11,066 nucleotides of DNA from Chloroflexota bacterium (GCA_012800995.1 JAAZIH010000226.1:1-11066), one strand, 5' to 3'. Shown: positions 1 through 6,658, numbered from the stretch's first letter. Notes: generated from the sequence alone by a model not told the origin. Numbers and translations: made by a program.

Positions 1-20
1 ATCGTAAAAAGACAAAATAT

Positions 21-49
21 TTGACCACAATTAGAACATTTTCTAAAAT
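21..49 (+). promoter_or_regulatory. Probable sigma-70 promoter upstream of yraN-miaA
   Basis: TTGACC at 21-26 and TAAAAT at 44-49 are separated by 17 bases, matching the consensus -35/-10 geometry closely (5 of 6 in each box). Transcription would begin near base 56 and give a leader of about 30 nt before the yraN ATG at 88. No good Shine-Dalgarno lies in that leader. A second -10-like box at 76-81 is listed separately. The remainder of 1-87 shows no gene. Confidence 0.55.
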
Positions 50-72
50 ATCGCGCGAATTACCTGCTGGCT

Positions 73-81
73 TGATATACT
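73..81 (+). promoter_or_regulatory. Extended -10 box placed for a leaderless yraN transcript
   Basis: TGA-TATACT (TGn plus a 5/6 match to TATAAT) ends 6 nt before the yraN ATG at 88, so the expected start of transcription coincides with the start codon. No convincing -35 lies 16-18 nt upstream, but an extended -10 can work without one. The missing Shine-Dalgarno before yraN fits this reading. It may also be chance in AT-rich sequence, with the 21-49 promoter doing the work. Confidence 0.35.
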
Positions 82-87
82 TAAATT

Positions 88-465
88 ATGACTAAGACCT
101 ATCGACAAAGAATTGGCCAGTGGGGAGAAGATATCGCGTTGCGTTGGCTTGAAAACAAGGGCTACGAGTTTATTCAGCGCAATTTTAAGCATCAAAATGA
201 TGAGATTGACCTCATCATGATTAAAGATGGCGTTTATTTCTTTGTTGAAGTAAAAACACGTAGAAATGACCATTATGGTTTAGCTGAATACGCGATGACT
301 AAAAAAAAGCTAAACGCTTTATTTCGGTGTATAGATCACTATCTTTTTGAACAAAAATTGGAAGATGTTGAATGGCAGCTTGATTTGATCGTTGTTGAAA
401 AGTTCGACAAAAACAAAGAAGCAGAAATACTTCATTTTGAACGCCTGGGGTTGTTTGATGACTAA
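88..465 (+). CDS. yraN: YraN / UPF0102 family endonuclease-fold protein
   Basis: This is a 125-residue cytoplasmic protein of the UPF0102 (YraN) family, the usual family length. The family has a restriction-endonuclease-like (RecB/Holliday-resolvase type) fold; its cellular role is not settled. Visible motifs are GE at 13-14 followed by a WLENKGY segment, then EIDLI at 39-43 and FVEVKTR at 52-58. Together E14, D41, E54 and K56 make up the expected D...ExK nuclease centre. The residue before EIDLI is Asp where Gly is usual. The ATG at 88 has no recognisable Shine-Dalgarno. The end overlaps the miaA start (shared ATGACTAA), so the two genes are probably translationally coupled. The family assignment is firm; the function is inferred from fold only. 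Confidence 0.9.
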   Translation: MTKTYRQRIGQWGEDIALRWLENKGYEFIQRNFKHQNDEIDLIMIKDGVYFFVEVKTRRNDHYGLAEYAMTKKKLNALFRCIDHYLFEQKLEDVEWQLDLIVVEKFDKNKEAEILHFERLGLFDD

Positions 466-1393
466 ACCTTTTCAGCGATGGCCATTAATCTACCTGGTTG
501 GACCAACTGCATCGGGCAAAACAGACCTTGCCATTCAATTAGCCCAGCATATTAACTCAGAAATCATATCCGCTGATTCTCGATATCTTTATCGTGAGCT
601 ATCTATTGGCACAGCCAAACCAAGCCAAGAAGAGCGCCAGACTGTGCCACATCATATGATTGATGTTAGCAGTGTGAAAGATATTTGGAGCCTGGGCGAA
701 TACCTAAAATCAATCGAAGCACTCATAGCGGATTTAAACAAGGGCGGCAAAATTCCCATCATGGTGGGAGGTACAGGACAATATTACCGTGCAATTGTGC
801 AAGGCTGGCAGGTGCCCAAATTGCCACCAAATCCAGCTTTAAGAGCTGCTATTGAGAAATGGGGCGAAACAATTGGTTTCGAGCGTTTATACCAATTCTT
901 ATCCGTTATCGATCCAGATGCTGCAGGAAACATTGACTACCGAAATACACGCCGCACAATTAGAGCCTGGGAAGTCATTCTATCTACCGGAGATCTTTTT
1001 TCTAACCAAAGACAACGTGTTGAATCCCTATATAATACGCTGACTATCGGTATTGACTGGGACCGCGAGAATCTCTATAAACGCATCGACCTCCGTATTG
1101 AAAATATGTTTGCAGATGGATTGATTGAAGAAGTTGAAGCCTTAATTAAAAGCGGTCTAAAAGACCATGTAAAAAAGATTGGTGTGATTGGTTACGCAGA
1201 AACCATCGCCTATCTTGAAGGTGAAATCAGTTTTGAGGAAGCTGTAACCCTTATTAAACGCCATACCCGACAATTTGTTCGCAGACAGGCAAACTGGTTC
1301 AAACCAAGCGATCCGCATATCCATTGGTTTAAAGCAACAGACCCAGCAAGCTTTGAGAAGATGCTGAGTCTGATTGATCAATACTTCGGTTAG
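458..1393 (+). CDS. miaA: tRNA dimethylallyltransferase MiaA
   Basis: MiaA transfers the dimethylallyl group from DMAPP to N6 of A37 in tRNAs that read UNN codons, the first step toward ms2i6A. From the ATG at 458 the protein has 311 residues, a normal length. The P-loop GPTASGKT is at 15-22. ADSRYLY at 39-45 leads into IGTAKP at 50-55, and HHMID at 65-69 and VGGTGQYY at 103-110 are family signatures, as is the C-terminal RQFVRRQANWF at 271-281. The reading frame stays open upstream to an ATG at 392, but those 22 extra residues lie inside yraN and match nothing in the family, so 458 is the better start; a CTGGGG at 445-450 could serve as a weak ribosome site. It forms an operon with yraN. The stop codon abuts the ftsH stop on the other strand. 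Confidence 0.96.
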   Translation: MTKPFQRWPLIYLVGPTASGKTDLAIQLAQHINSEIISADSRYLYRELSIGTAKPSQEERQTVPHHMIDVSSVKDIWSLGEYLKSIEALIADLNKGGKIPIMVGGTGQYYRAIVQGWQVPKLPPNPALRAAIEKWGETIGFERLYQFLSVIDPDAAGNIDYRNTRRTIRAWEVILSTGDLFSNQRQRVESLYNTLTIGIDWDRENLYKRIDLRIENMFADGLIEEVEALIKSGLKDHVKKIGVIGYAETIAYLEGEISFEEAVTLIKRHTRQFVRRQANWFKPSDPHIHWFKATDPASFEKMLSLIDQYFG

Positions 1394-3256
1394 TTAGTCA
1401 GTTATAATGAGGGGTACTCCATAGGTCTTTTTGGTAGGAGATGGGAAGATTTCCTCAAACTCTTCTTTCGAAATCGTTTCTTGGTCAAGCAATTTTTCAG
1501 CAAGTTCAATTAATTTGCCTTTATGCTCAGTCAGGATATCTTTTGCGTGTTGGTAACATTCTTTTACAATGCGAGAAACTTCCGCGTCAATCTTTTCCGC
1601 GACCGCTTCGGAATAATCACGCTGTTCTGAGATTTCGCGCCCCAGGAAAACAAGTTCTTCCTTTTGTCCGTAAACCATTGGGCCCATTTCTTCGCTCATA
1701 CCCAAGCGGGTAACCATCGCACGCGCAAGTTTGGTAACGCGCTCTATATCATTTGAAGCACCTGAGGTGATATCGTTAGCCATCAATTCCTCAGCAGCAC
1801 GACCACCAAGTAAACCGGTGATGTCTGCTAAAATCATTTTCTTTGATTGGTAATTAATATCTTCGACGGGTAATGAAAGAGTAAACCCGCCCATCATTCC
1901 ACGAGAAATGATAGAAATCTTTTGAATGGGATCGCCTTCTGGTAACGAAGCAATAACAATGGCGTGACCAGCTTCGTGATAGGCTGTTAATCGTTTTTCG
2001 TCCTCATTCATCAAACGACTTTTTCGTTCAGGTCCGGCAATAACACGCTCGACTGCTTCTTCAAATTCTGAGTTCCCAATGACTTTTTTATTGCGACGAG
2101 CTGCTAAAAGGGCAGCTTCGTTTACCAGGTTTTCTAAATCAGCGCCAGCAAAGCCTGGCGTCCCGCGAGCTAAAACACCCAAATCGACCTCATTTGAAAT
2201 CGGTTTTCCACGAGCATGGACTTTAAGAATCTCTTCACGTCCTTTCATATCCGGTTTATCCAGCATAACGCGTCGATCAAAGCGACCAGGACGCAGCAGA
2301 GCGGGATCAAGAATATCGGGTCGGTTTGTGGCAGCAATAACGATGACGTTGGTATCCGTTCCAAAACCATCCATTTCAACCAGCAATTGGTTGAGGGTCT
2401 GTTCGCGTTCATCATGGCTGCCACCCAATCCAGCACCGCGTTGGCGACCTACAGCATCGATTTCATCGACAAAGACGATACAAGGAGAACGTTTTTTGGC
2501 TTCGTCAAACAAATCGCGCACCCGACTGGCTCCAACACCAACAAACATTTCAACAAATTCGGAGCCGGAAATTGAGAAGAATGGAACACCAGCTTCGCCG
2601 GAAACCGCTTTTGCCATGAGGGTCTTACCTGTGCCAGGTGAACCAATGAGCAATACACCCTTTGGTATGCGCGCACCAAGTGCCATGAATTTTTGAGGCT
2701 CCTTTAGGAACTCTACAACTTCCTGAAGTTCTTCTTTTGCCTCATCAACTCCGGCAACATCAGCAAATGTAACCGTTGATTGTTCGCCACTCAGCATTCG
2801 GGCTCTGGATTTACCAAATTGCATTGCTGCATTATTTGAACCTTGCGCCTGGCGAATAAAAACCCAAAAGAGAACACCCATAAGGATGAAGGGTAAAAAG
2901 TTCATGACACCGATAATTAAGTTTGTCCAAAACCCAGGGACTTTGATACGGATTTCAAGATTGGGATTTTGAAGAGCTGTTTCGGTAACACCCAACTGTG
3001 TTAGTTGATCAATCAAACCCATTTTTGGGTCAAGTGTCGACTTGTAGGTTTGTTTTGGGTCTTCGTATTTTATATAGAGCGTATCACCGTCCGCTTCAAG
3101 CTTTGTGATTTTCCCTTCATTGAGCTCAGAAGCAACGCGGTTAATCGGAACCATTTCAGAAACGATTGTTTGTTGCCGCAAACCATAAAAGGTCATCGTC
3201 ACAATTGCGAGAAGCAAAAGGGCGGATATTATAAATGATTGTCGTCTTGGTTTCAC
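1394..3256 (-). CDS. ftsH: ATP-dependent membrane zinc metalloprotease FtsH
   Basis: FtsH is a hexameric membrane-anchored AAA+ protease that extracts and degrades membrane and short-lived cytosolic proteins. The 620 residues show the complete plan: membrane segment near 8-26, an extracytoplasmic domain to about 108, a second membrane segment near 110-134, then the AAA module with Walker A GSPGTGKT (205-212), Walker B IVFVDEID (260-267) and the second region of homology ending in RPGRFDRR (322-329). The M41 peptidase follows, with zinc motif HEAGH (427-431) and third ligand D503 in ASND. Walker A has Ser where GPPGTGKT is usual, which the motif tolerates. The start codon is GTG (3254-3256), supported by GGAGG at 3262-3266 five bases upstream. 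The gene has its own extended -10 promoter. Its stop codon touches that of miaA, so no intergenic terminator is possible at its end. Confidence 0.98.
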   Translation of the reverse strand: MKPRRQSFIISALLLLAIVTMTFYGLRQQTIVSEMVPINRVASELNEGKITKLEADGDTLYIKYEDPKQTYKSTLDPKMGLIDQLTQLGVTETALQNPNLEIRIKVPGFWTNLIIGVMNFLPFILMGVLFWVFIRQAQGSNNAAMQFGKSRARMLSGEQSTVTFADVAGVDEAKEELQEVVEFLKEPQKFMALGARIPKGVLLIGSPGTGKTLMAKAVSGEAGVPFFSISGSEFVEMFVGVGASRVRDLFDEAKKRSPCIVFVDEIDAVGRQRGAGLGGSHDEREQTLNQLLVEMDGFGTDTNVIVIAATNRPDILDPALLRPGRFDRRVMLDKPDMKGREEILKVHARGKPISNEVDLGVLARGTPGFAGADLENLVNEAALLAARRNKKVIGNSEFEEAVERVIAGPERKSRLMNEDEKRLTAYHEAGHAIVIASLPEGDPIQKISIISRGMMGGFTLSLPVEDINYQSKKMILADITGLLGGRAAEELMANDITSGASNDIERVTKLARAMVTRLGMSEEMGPMVYGQKEELVFLGREISEQRDYSEAVAEKIDAEVSRIVKECYQHAKDILTEHKGKLIELAEKLLDQETISKEEFEEIFPSPTKKTYGVPLIITD

Positions 3257-3261
3257 TCGAG

Positions 3262-3266
3262 CCTCC
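3262..3266 (-). promoter_or_regulatory. Strong Shine-Dalgarno fixing the GTG start of ftsH
   Basis: On the minus strand GGAGG is followed by five bases and then GTG. No ATG in the same frame offers a comparable site, and the next residues (KPRRQSF, then a membrane segment) form a normal FtsH N-terminus, so GTG is very likely the true start. Confidence 0.85.
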
Positions 3267-3292
3267 AGGTTCGAAACTTACTATGTTTTTTA

Positions 3293-3301
3293 ATTATACC
3301 A
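3293..3301 (-). promoter_or_regulatory. Extended -10 promoter of ftsH
   Basis: The minus strand reads TGG-TATAAT, a perfect -10 hexamer with the TGn extension. The -35 region 17 bases upstream is poor (about 2 of 6), as is common for extended -10 promoters. Transcription would start near 3286, giving a leader of about 30 nt that contains the GGAGG site. ftsH can therefore be expressed independently of the upstream efp unit. Confidence 0.6.
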
Positions 3302-3368
3302 AGCTGGTCATTAATCACGAAACAGGCAGTAAGCAAAGAAGCTTATTTTAATGATTCTCTTACATCAA

Positions 3369-3671
3369 TTAGTTTTCGTGGCAGTGCCCGCAACCAATAT
3401 TAGGGTCTTTAACAGGCAGCAATGTTTTGCTACAACTCGCTTTGACTTTTACTCGTTTCTTAAACAATACTTTGCTAATGTAGACTGTGAGCACAAGGTT
3501 AGGGCAGTTATTATTAAGTTGAATAGCTGGTACAGGACAGTCTTTGCAAAGTGTGGAGTCCCAGTTTTGTTTTTCCTGCGGGTTTATCAAACCACGACAT
3601 TCCTCAAAATTACGGCCGCGATAATAATCGCCATAAAAGAAGCGACATTCGCGGCCATAAGGAGTTTTCAT
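3369..3671 (-). CDS. Cys-rich conserved hypothetical protein, probable metal-binding
   Basis: This is a 100-residue soluble protein with eight cysteines: C9, C25, C42, C45, C56, C80, C94 and C97. C42-x2-C45 and C94-GH-C97-HE look like zinc-ribbon or Fe-S knuckles, and H96 and H98 could also bind metal. The N-terminus carries a striking aromatic and charged stretch, RECRFFYGDYYRGR (7-20), followed by EEC; the middle has LCKDCPVP (41-48) and NNCPNL (54-59). I believe close relatives occur in Anaerolineae, but I recall no assigned function. The ATG is preceded only by a weak purine tract. The gene begins 32 nt after the efp stop on the same strand, so co-transcription with efp is likely. There is no signal peptide or membrane segment. 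An ORF on the opposite strand (3351-3707) overlaps it but has no such motif pattern. Confidence 0.72.
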   Translation of the reverse strand: MKTPYGRECRFFYGDYYRGRNFEECRGLINPQEKQNWDSTLCKDCPVPAIQLNNNCPNLVLTVYISKVLFKKRVKVKASCSKTLLPVKDPNIGCGHCHEN

Positions 3672-3703
3672 GTGTTTAATAATCTCGTTTTGTCTTTGCT
3701 GAA

Positions 3704-4261
3704 TTAAACACGGGTGACATATTCGCCAGAGCGAGTGTCAACACGAATAGTGTCACCTTCGTTTACAAACGCTGGCACTTGCACTTTCAGGCCTGTTTCA
3801 ACTTCAACTTGCTTGGTAAGACCAGTTGCAGTATTGCCACGCGCGGCTACTTCGGCTATTGTAACAAGCAGGTCAACCGTGGTTGGCAATTCTATATCCA
3901 ATGCTTCATCACCATAAAAAGTGAGTTTAGCTTCCATGTTTTCTTTCATAAAACCTTCAACATCCTCAACTAAACTTGCAGGGATGGCAGGCTGGTCAAA
4001 TGTTTCCATATCCATAAAATAGAAGAAATGATCATCACGATACAAATATTCAACGCGATGATAATCCAAGCGAACGGATTGAATACGGTCACCCGAAATA
4101 AAAGTCATTTCAAGCGTAGTGCCTTTGCGCAAATCACGGGCTTTAACACGGATCGTAGCTGAACCACGTCCAGGTTTATTGTGGGAATATTCCAAAACAC
4201 GATATAAGTTGCCATCTTGTAAAAAGATAACGCCTTTTCTTAAATCATTTACATCAATCAT
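3704..4261 (-). CDS. efp: Translation elongation factor P
   Basis: EF-P binds stalled ribosomes between the P and E sites and promotes peptide bonds at consecutive prolines. The 185-residue protein has the normal length and the three-barrel layout: an N-terminal KOW-like domain (MIDVNDLRKG start), a middle domain with YLYRDDHFFYFMD, and a C-terminal OB domain ending in GDTIRVDTRSGEYVTRV, the EF-P signature. The loop tip that reaches the peptidyl-transferase centre reads KPGRG (29-33), so the residue that can be modified is Arg32 rather than Lys. The start at 4261 is supported by AGAGGA four bases upstream. A longer in-frame ATG at 4306 would add 15 residues but lies upstream of the -10 box, so it is not expected in the mRNA. 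It heads a unit with the Cys-rich gene downstream. Confidence 0.97.
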   Translation of the reverse strand: MIDVNDLRKGVIFLQDGNLYRVLEYSHNKPGRGSATIRVKARDLRKGTTLEMTFISGDRIQSVRLDYHRVEYLYRDDHFFYFMDMETFDQPAIPASLVEDVEGFMKENMEAKLTFYGDEALDIELPTTVDLLVTIAEVAARGNTATGLTKQVEVETGLKVQVPAFVNEGDTIRVDTRSGEYVTRV

Positions 4262-4265
4262 AAAA

Positions 4266-4271
4266 TCCTCT
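4266..4271 (-). promoter_or_regulatory. Shine-Dalgarno that decides the efp start
   Basis: The minus strand reads AGAGGA-TTTT-ATG, placing the ribosome site directly before the ATG at 4261. This supports the 185-residue form over the 200-residue extension. Confidence 0.8.
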
Positions 4272-4294
4272 TTCTTGCCGACTAAAGCGACAGG

Positions 4295-4323
4295 ATTATA
4301 TATCAACGGAGCGGTATCAGCAA
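4295..4323 (-). promoter_or_regulatory. Promoter of efp
   Basis: On the minus strand TTGCTG (4318-4323) and TATAAT (4295-4300) are separated by 17 bases; the -10 is a perfect match and the -35 keeps TTG. The predicted mRNA start near 4288 gives a leader of roughly 27 nt that includes the AGAGGA site. Bases 4324-4469, between here and the -10 box of the divergent gene, are AT-rich and show no further feature I can support. Confidence 0.6.
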
Positions 4324-4469
4324 GTAATTTGCAATTATTTATTAGAATTGGCTGTGGTTAAGCTACTGAAGTGGTAGTAAAAGAAGAACGAAATACGATT
4401 AAAATAAAGACAAATTACATCTTTTTAATAGCTTTTGGGTTATGAACACATAGGACTTCGTTTGAGGAG

Positions 4470-4475
4470 TATAAT
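4470..4475 (+). promoter_or_regulatory. Possible -10 box for the GNAT-family gene
   Basis: A perfect TATAAT lies 33 nt upstream of the ATG at 4509. The hexamer at the expected -35 position is poor and there is no TGn extension, so this rests on one box and on the need for a promoter in this divergent gap. Confidence 0.35.
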
Positions 4476-4508
4476 GTCATTGTGATTATTTTTTAAAAGG
4501 AGAGAATA

Positions 4509-5639
4509 ATGATAGAAATTATCCCTGTCGAAACTAAGAAAGAAAAGAAGGCTTTCGTTGAATTCCAGTATGAACTTTATAAAGATGTGCCACAGTTCGT
4601 GCCTCCTTTTAAAGCTGATGTGTATATGCAGCTAAATAAAGAGAAACATCCCTGGTATGAACATTCAGAGTCAGATCAATGGATTGCCCAAAGAGATGGC
4701 AAGGTCGTAGGGCGCATCGCCGCGCTTGAAAACAAACGCTTTAATGATTTCCATAAAACCAAACAAGGGTCTTTTTACCTTTTTGATTGTATCAACGACC
4801 AAGACGTTGCTAATGCGCTCTTTGATACAGCTATCGCTTGGGCAAAGGCCCGGGGTTTAAATCAAATTGTCGGACCTAAAGGCTATGGTCCATTGGATGG
4901 TTATGGCATTCAAATTGAAGGGAACGAGCATCGCCAGATGATGAATATGATGAACTACAACTTCCCTTATTATCAAACGCTGGTAGAAACTTACGGGTTT
5001 ACCAAAGAAGTGGATTTTGTGAGTAGTTTCGTTAAACCTCAAGAATTCGTAATGCCTGAAAAGATAAAAAAAGCTGTTGGAATTGCAAGAAAACGGGCGA
5101 GACTGACAATCAAGAGTTTTAAAGATAAGAAAGAGATTAGAGCCTGGAAAACACGCATTAAAGAGGCCTATAATGGTGCTTTTGTACAAAATTGGGAATA
5201 TTACCCTCTTACCGACCGAGAACTTGATTATGTCTTGAATAATGCCCTGTTGGTTGTTATTCCCACAATGGTTCAGGTCATTTTGAATGAAAATGGTGAT
5301 TTGGTTGGCTTTGTTTTGCCTTTCCCAGATATTTCACGGGCTATGCAAAAGAATAAGGGCAAGATGGGTCCAATCGAGATAATCAGATTGCTCCTTGAAT
5401 TAAATAAGACCGATTGGGTTTGTTACAATGGTATTGCTATTCTGCCAGAGTATCAGGGCATGGGAGGTAACGCCTTGTTGTTTGACACCCTGTTAGCCGC
5501 AACCCAAAATCATCCGAGACTTGTAAATGGTGAGCTTTCGCAAGTAGCTGAAACCGCAGTGCAAATGCGCAAGGATCTTTTAAATCTTGGTGTGAAGCCT
5601 TACAAAAATCACCGGGTCTACAAGTACAGTATAGAATAA
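4509..5639 (+). CDS. GNAT-superfamily acyltransferase of unknown substrate
   Basis: The 376-residue soluble protein belongs to a family of long GNAT-like proteins, longer than a single GNAT domain (about 150 residues), and appears to hold two acyltransferase-like halves. The N-terminal half has YKDVPQFVPPF (24-34), HPWYEHSE (47-54), a GKVVGRIAA strand (64-72) and GPKGYGPLDGYG (122-133). The C-terminal half has GDLVGFVLP (263-271) and the acetyl-CoA-binding motif A, ILPEYQGMGG (311-320), then the LGVKPYKNHRVYKY tail (360-373) typical of a GNAT end strand. The substrate cannot be read from the sequence. AGGAG at 4498-4502, six bases before ATG, supports the start. It stands alone between a divergent efp and a terminator, so context does not reveal a role. 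I am sure of the fold and unsure of the activity. Confidence 0.82.
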   Translation: MIEIIPVETKKEKKAFVEFQYELYKDVPQFVPPFKADVYMQLNKEKHPWYEHSESDQWIAQRDGKVVGRIAALENKRFNDFHKTKQGSFYLFDCINDQDVANALFDTAIAWAKARGLNQIVGPKGYGPLDGYGIQIEGNEHRQMMNMMNYNFPYYQTLVETYGFTKEVDFVSSFVKPQEFVMPEKIKKAVGIARKRARLTIKSFKDKKEIRAWKTRIKEAYNGAFVQNWEYYPLTDRELDYVLNNALLVVIPTMVQVILNENGDLVGFVLPFPDISRAMQKNKGKMGPIEIIRLLLELNKTDWVCYNGIAILPEYQGMGGNALLFDTLLAATQNHPRLVNGELSQVAETAVQMRKDLLNLGVKPYKNHRVYKYSIE

Positions 5640-5670
5640 TCCTTTCGAAAAGACGTATAGATAAACATGT

Positions 5671-5706
5671 AAAAAAAGCTCTGGATAATCAACCGGAGCT
5701 TTTTTA
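5671..5706. terminator. Bidirectional rho-independent terminator (GNAT gene / tRNA-Gly)
   Basis: GCTCTGG (5678-5684) pairs with CCGGAGC (5693-5699), with one G-T wobble, around an 8-nt loop. Seven A's precede and six T's follow the stem, so it works as a terminator on both strands. It ends the plus-strand GNAT gene (stop about 35 nt upstream) and, on the minus strand, the tRNA-Gly transcript directly after its 3' end. Confidence 0.88.
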
Positions 5707-5708
5707 CA

Positions 5709-5780
5709 AGCGGGTGATGGGATTCGAACCCACGAATGTTAGCTTGGGAAGCTAATGCCTTACCACTTGGCAACACCCGC
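5709..5780 (-). tRNA. tRNA-Gly (anticodon CCC)
   Basis: The minus strand folds as a complete cloverleaf: acceptor stem GCGGGTG/CACCCGC, D stem TGCC/GGCA, anticodon stem TTAGC/GCTAA with loop TTCCCAA (anticodon CCC, reads GGG), a 5-nt variable loop, and a T arm with loop TTCGAAT. The discriminator base is T (U73), as expected for bacterial tRNA-Gly. CCA is not encoded and must be added by nucleotidyltransferase. The gene is followed immediately by the bidirectional terminator and appears to be a single-gene transcript. Confidence 0.96.
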
Positions 5781-5789
5781 ATATATTTC

Positions 5790-5817
5790 ATTTTATCGCA
5801 TTTTCTGTATAGGTAAA
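5790..5817 (-). promoter_or_regulatory. Likely promoter of tRNA-Gly
   Basis: On the minus strand TTTACC (5812-5817) and TAAAAT (5790-5795) are 16 bases apart, which places the start of transcription a few bases before the tRNA 5' end at 5780. The match is moderate (4/6 and 5/6). The -35 box lies next to the -10-like box of the divergent lipid-kinase gene. Confidence 0.45.
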
Positions 5818-5818
5818 G

Positions 5819-5824
5819 TACAAT
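5819..5824 (+). promoter_or_regulatory. -10-like box placed for a leaderless lipid-kinase mRNA
   Basis: TACAAT (5/6 match) ends 6 nt before the ATG at 5831, so transcription would start at or beside the start codon. There is no clear -35 and no TGn extension. The preceding gene on this strand is terminated at 5705, so some promoter must lie in 5706-5830; this is the best placed candidate. Confidence 0.3.
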
Positions 5825-5830
5825 TTGCTT

Positions 5831-6235
5831 ATGCAAGAAAACAGACGGTTTAAAGAAACTTTGATTTTTTTAAAAGAACGCACGCTTTCTTTTAAAAATG
5901 CATTCGAGGGATTAGCTTATTCCTTGAAAACACAAAAGAACGCCTGGATACATGCCATCATAAGTATATTTGTTGTTGTTCTCAGTTTTTTATTTGAATT
6001 AACTCTTCAAGAGTGGATACCAATCGTAATTGTCATTGGCTTGGTGTGGATGGCAGAGCTATTAAACACTGTTTTAGAAACTATGGTGGATATCATAAGC
6101 CCTGAAATACATCCACTGGCGAAAATCGCTAAGGACGTTGGAGCTGCTTTTGTTTTAATTGCGGCGATTTTATCTGTTTTAGTTGGAGGGATGATATTTA
6201 TACCGAAACTAATTGAGTTGTTTAACAATTTATAA
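5831..6235 (+). CDS. Diacylglycerol kinase / undecaprenol kinase family membrane protein
   Basis: This is a 134-residue integral membrane lipid kinase of the DAGK_prokar (DgkA) family. In Gram-positive-type bacteria such proteins usually phosphorylate undecaprenol to recycle the peptidoglycan carrier, in enterobacteria diacylglycerol; the sequence alone does not decide which. An amphipathic N-terminus with SFKNAFEGL (20-28) is followed by membrane segments near 38-58, 62-82 and 104-126. The family signature is present: AELLNTVLETMVD (75-87) and HPLAKIAKDVGAA (94-106), with E76, N79, E83, K101 and D102 as the conserved active-site residues. An in-frame TTG two codons upstream (5825) is possible, but ATG at 5831 is preferred. 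Neither has a Shine-Dalgarno. Envelope lipid recycling would fit with the nearby murA, but that gene is on the other strand. Confidence 0.9.
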   Translation: MQENRRFKETLIFLKERTLSFKNAFEGLAYSLKTQKNAWIHAIISIFVVVLSFLFELTLQEWIPIVIVIGLVWMAELLNTVLETMVDIISPEIHPLAKIAKDVGAAFVLIAAILSVLVGGMIFIPKLIELFNNL

Positions 6236-6253
6236 CTTTGAATAAGCTCAGAC

Positions 6254-6282
6254 TTGCAATCGTAAAAAATAATCTGTATACT
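6254..6282 (+). promoter_or_regulatory. Promoter of trxA
   Basis: TTGCAA (6254-6259) and TATACT (6277-6282) are separated by exactly 17 bases. The mRNA would begin near 6289, about 22 nt before the ATG, with AAGGAA at 6299-6304 as the ribosome site. It lies in the 75-nt gap after the lipid kinase, so trxA can be transcribed on its own. Confidence 0.6.
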
Positions 6283-6310
6283 GTTTTGTATCAATTTGAA
6301 GGAATAGAAA

Positions 6311-6658
6311 ATGATAAAAGAACCAATTAATGTTACTGATGCCGCTTTTGAAAAAAATGTACTTGAGAATCCACTTCCTGTAATCGTTGATTTTTGGGCT
6401 CCATGGTGTGGTCCATGTAAAATGCTTGGTCCGATTTTGGACAAAATGGCAAAGGAATTTGAAGGAAAACTCATTATTGCCAAGGTGAACACTGATGAAA
6501 ACCAGGAATGGGCCAGTAAATACGGTGTTCAAGGCATTCCAACGATGCTGATGATGAAAGATGGAAAAATTGTTCATCGACAGGTAGGTGTTTTGCCCGA
6601 ACCGATGTTGCGTGACACAATCAAGAATTTTCTTGAAGTAGCCAACAGCAAAGCTTAA
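6311..6658 (+). CDS. trxA: Thioredoxin
   Basis: This is a 115-residue cytosolic thioredoxin that reduces protein disulfides and is itself reduced by thioredoxin reductase. The active site WCGPC spans 32-36 (C33 and C36), preceded by VDFWAP, with the buried Asp at 27 and the cis-proline at 77 in GIPTM. The fold is complete, with the late GVLPEPMLRDTIKNFL helix, and there is no signal peptide, so it is the cytoplasmic type. The length is slightly above the usual 105-110 because of a short tail. AAGGAA six bases before ATG fixes the start. A terminator hairpin follows the stop after about 20 nt. Confidence 0.96.
   Translation: MIKEPINVTDAAFEKNVLENPLPVIVDFWAPWCGPCKMLGPILDKMAKEFEGKLIIAKVNTDENQEWASKYGVQGIPTMLMMKDGKIVHRQVGVLPEPMLRDTIKNFLEVANSKA

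Noticed and set aside
392..457. 22-residue N-terminal extension of MiaA
   Set aside because: It lies within yraN, is unlike any MiaA N-terminus, and the ATG at 458 gives the normal distance to the P-loop.
2079..2696. 205-residue plus-strand ORF
   Set aside because: It lies wholly antisense to the ftsH AAA domain, is rich in Arg, Ser and Pro as expected from reverse reading, and has no recognisable motif or ribosome site.
3330..3345. Inverted repeat TAAGC-AAAGAA-GCTTA followed by TTTTA
   Set aside because: The stem is only 5 bp and there is no plus-strand gene to terminate; on the minus strand it lacks a downstream T-run, so it is not a supported terminator for the Cys-rich gene.
3351..3707. 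118-residue plus-strand ORF opposite the Cys-rich gene
   Set aside because: It is slightly longer than the minus-strand ORF but has no motif pattern, while the minus strand shows paired Cys residues and fits the efp-ftsH direction.
4259..4306. N-terminal extension of EF-P from the ATG at 4306
   Set aside because: The extra 15 residues are not part of EF-P, the -10 box overlaps that stretch, and a good Shine-Dalgarno precedes the ATG at 4261.
5618..5836. 72-residue minus-strand ORF
   Set aside because: It runs across the tRNA-Gly gene and the terminator, so it is not a credible protein gene.
6007..6577. Minus-strand ORFs of 161 and 109 residues
   Set aside because: They are antisense to the lipid kinase and thioredoxin, both of which carry clear family signatures on the plus strand.
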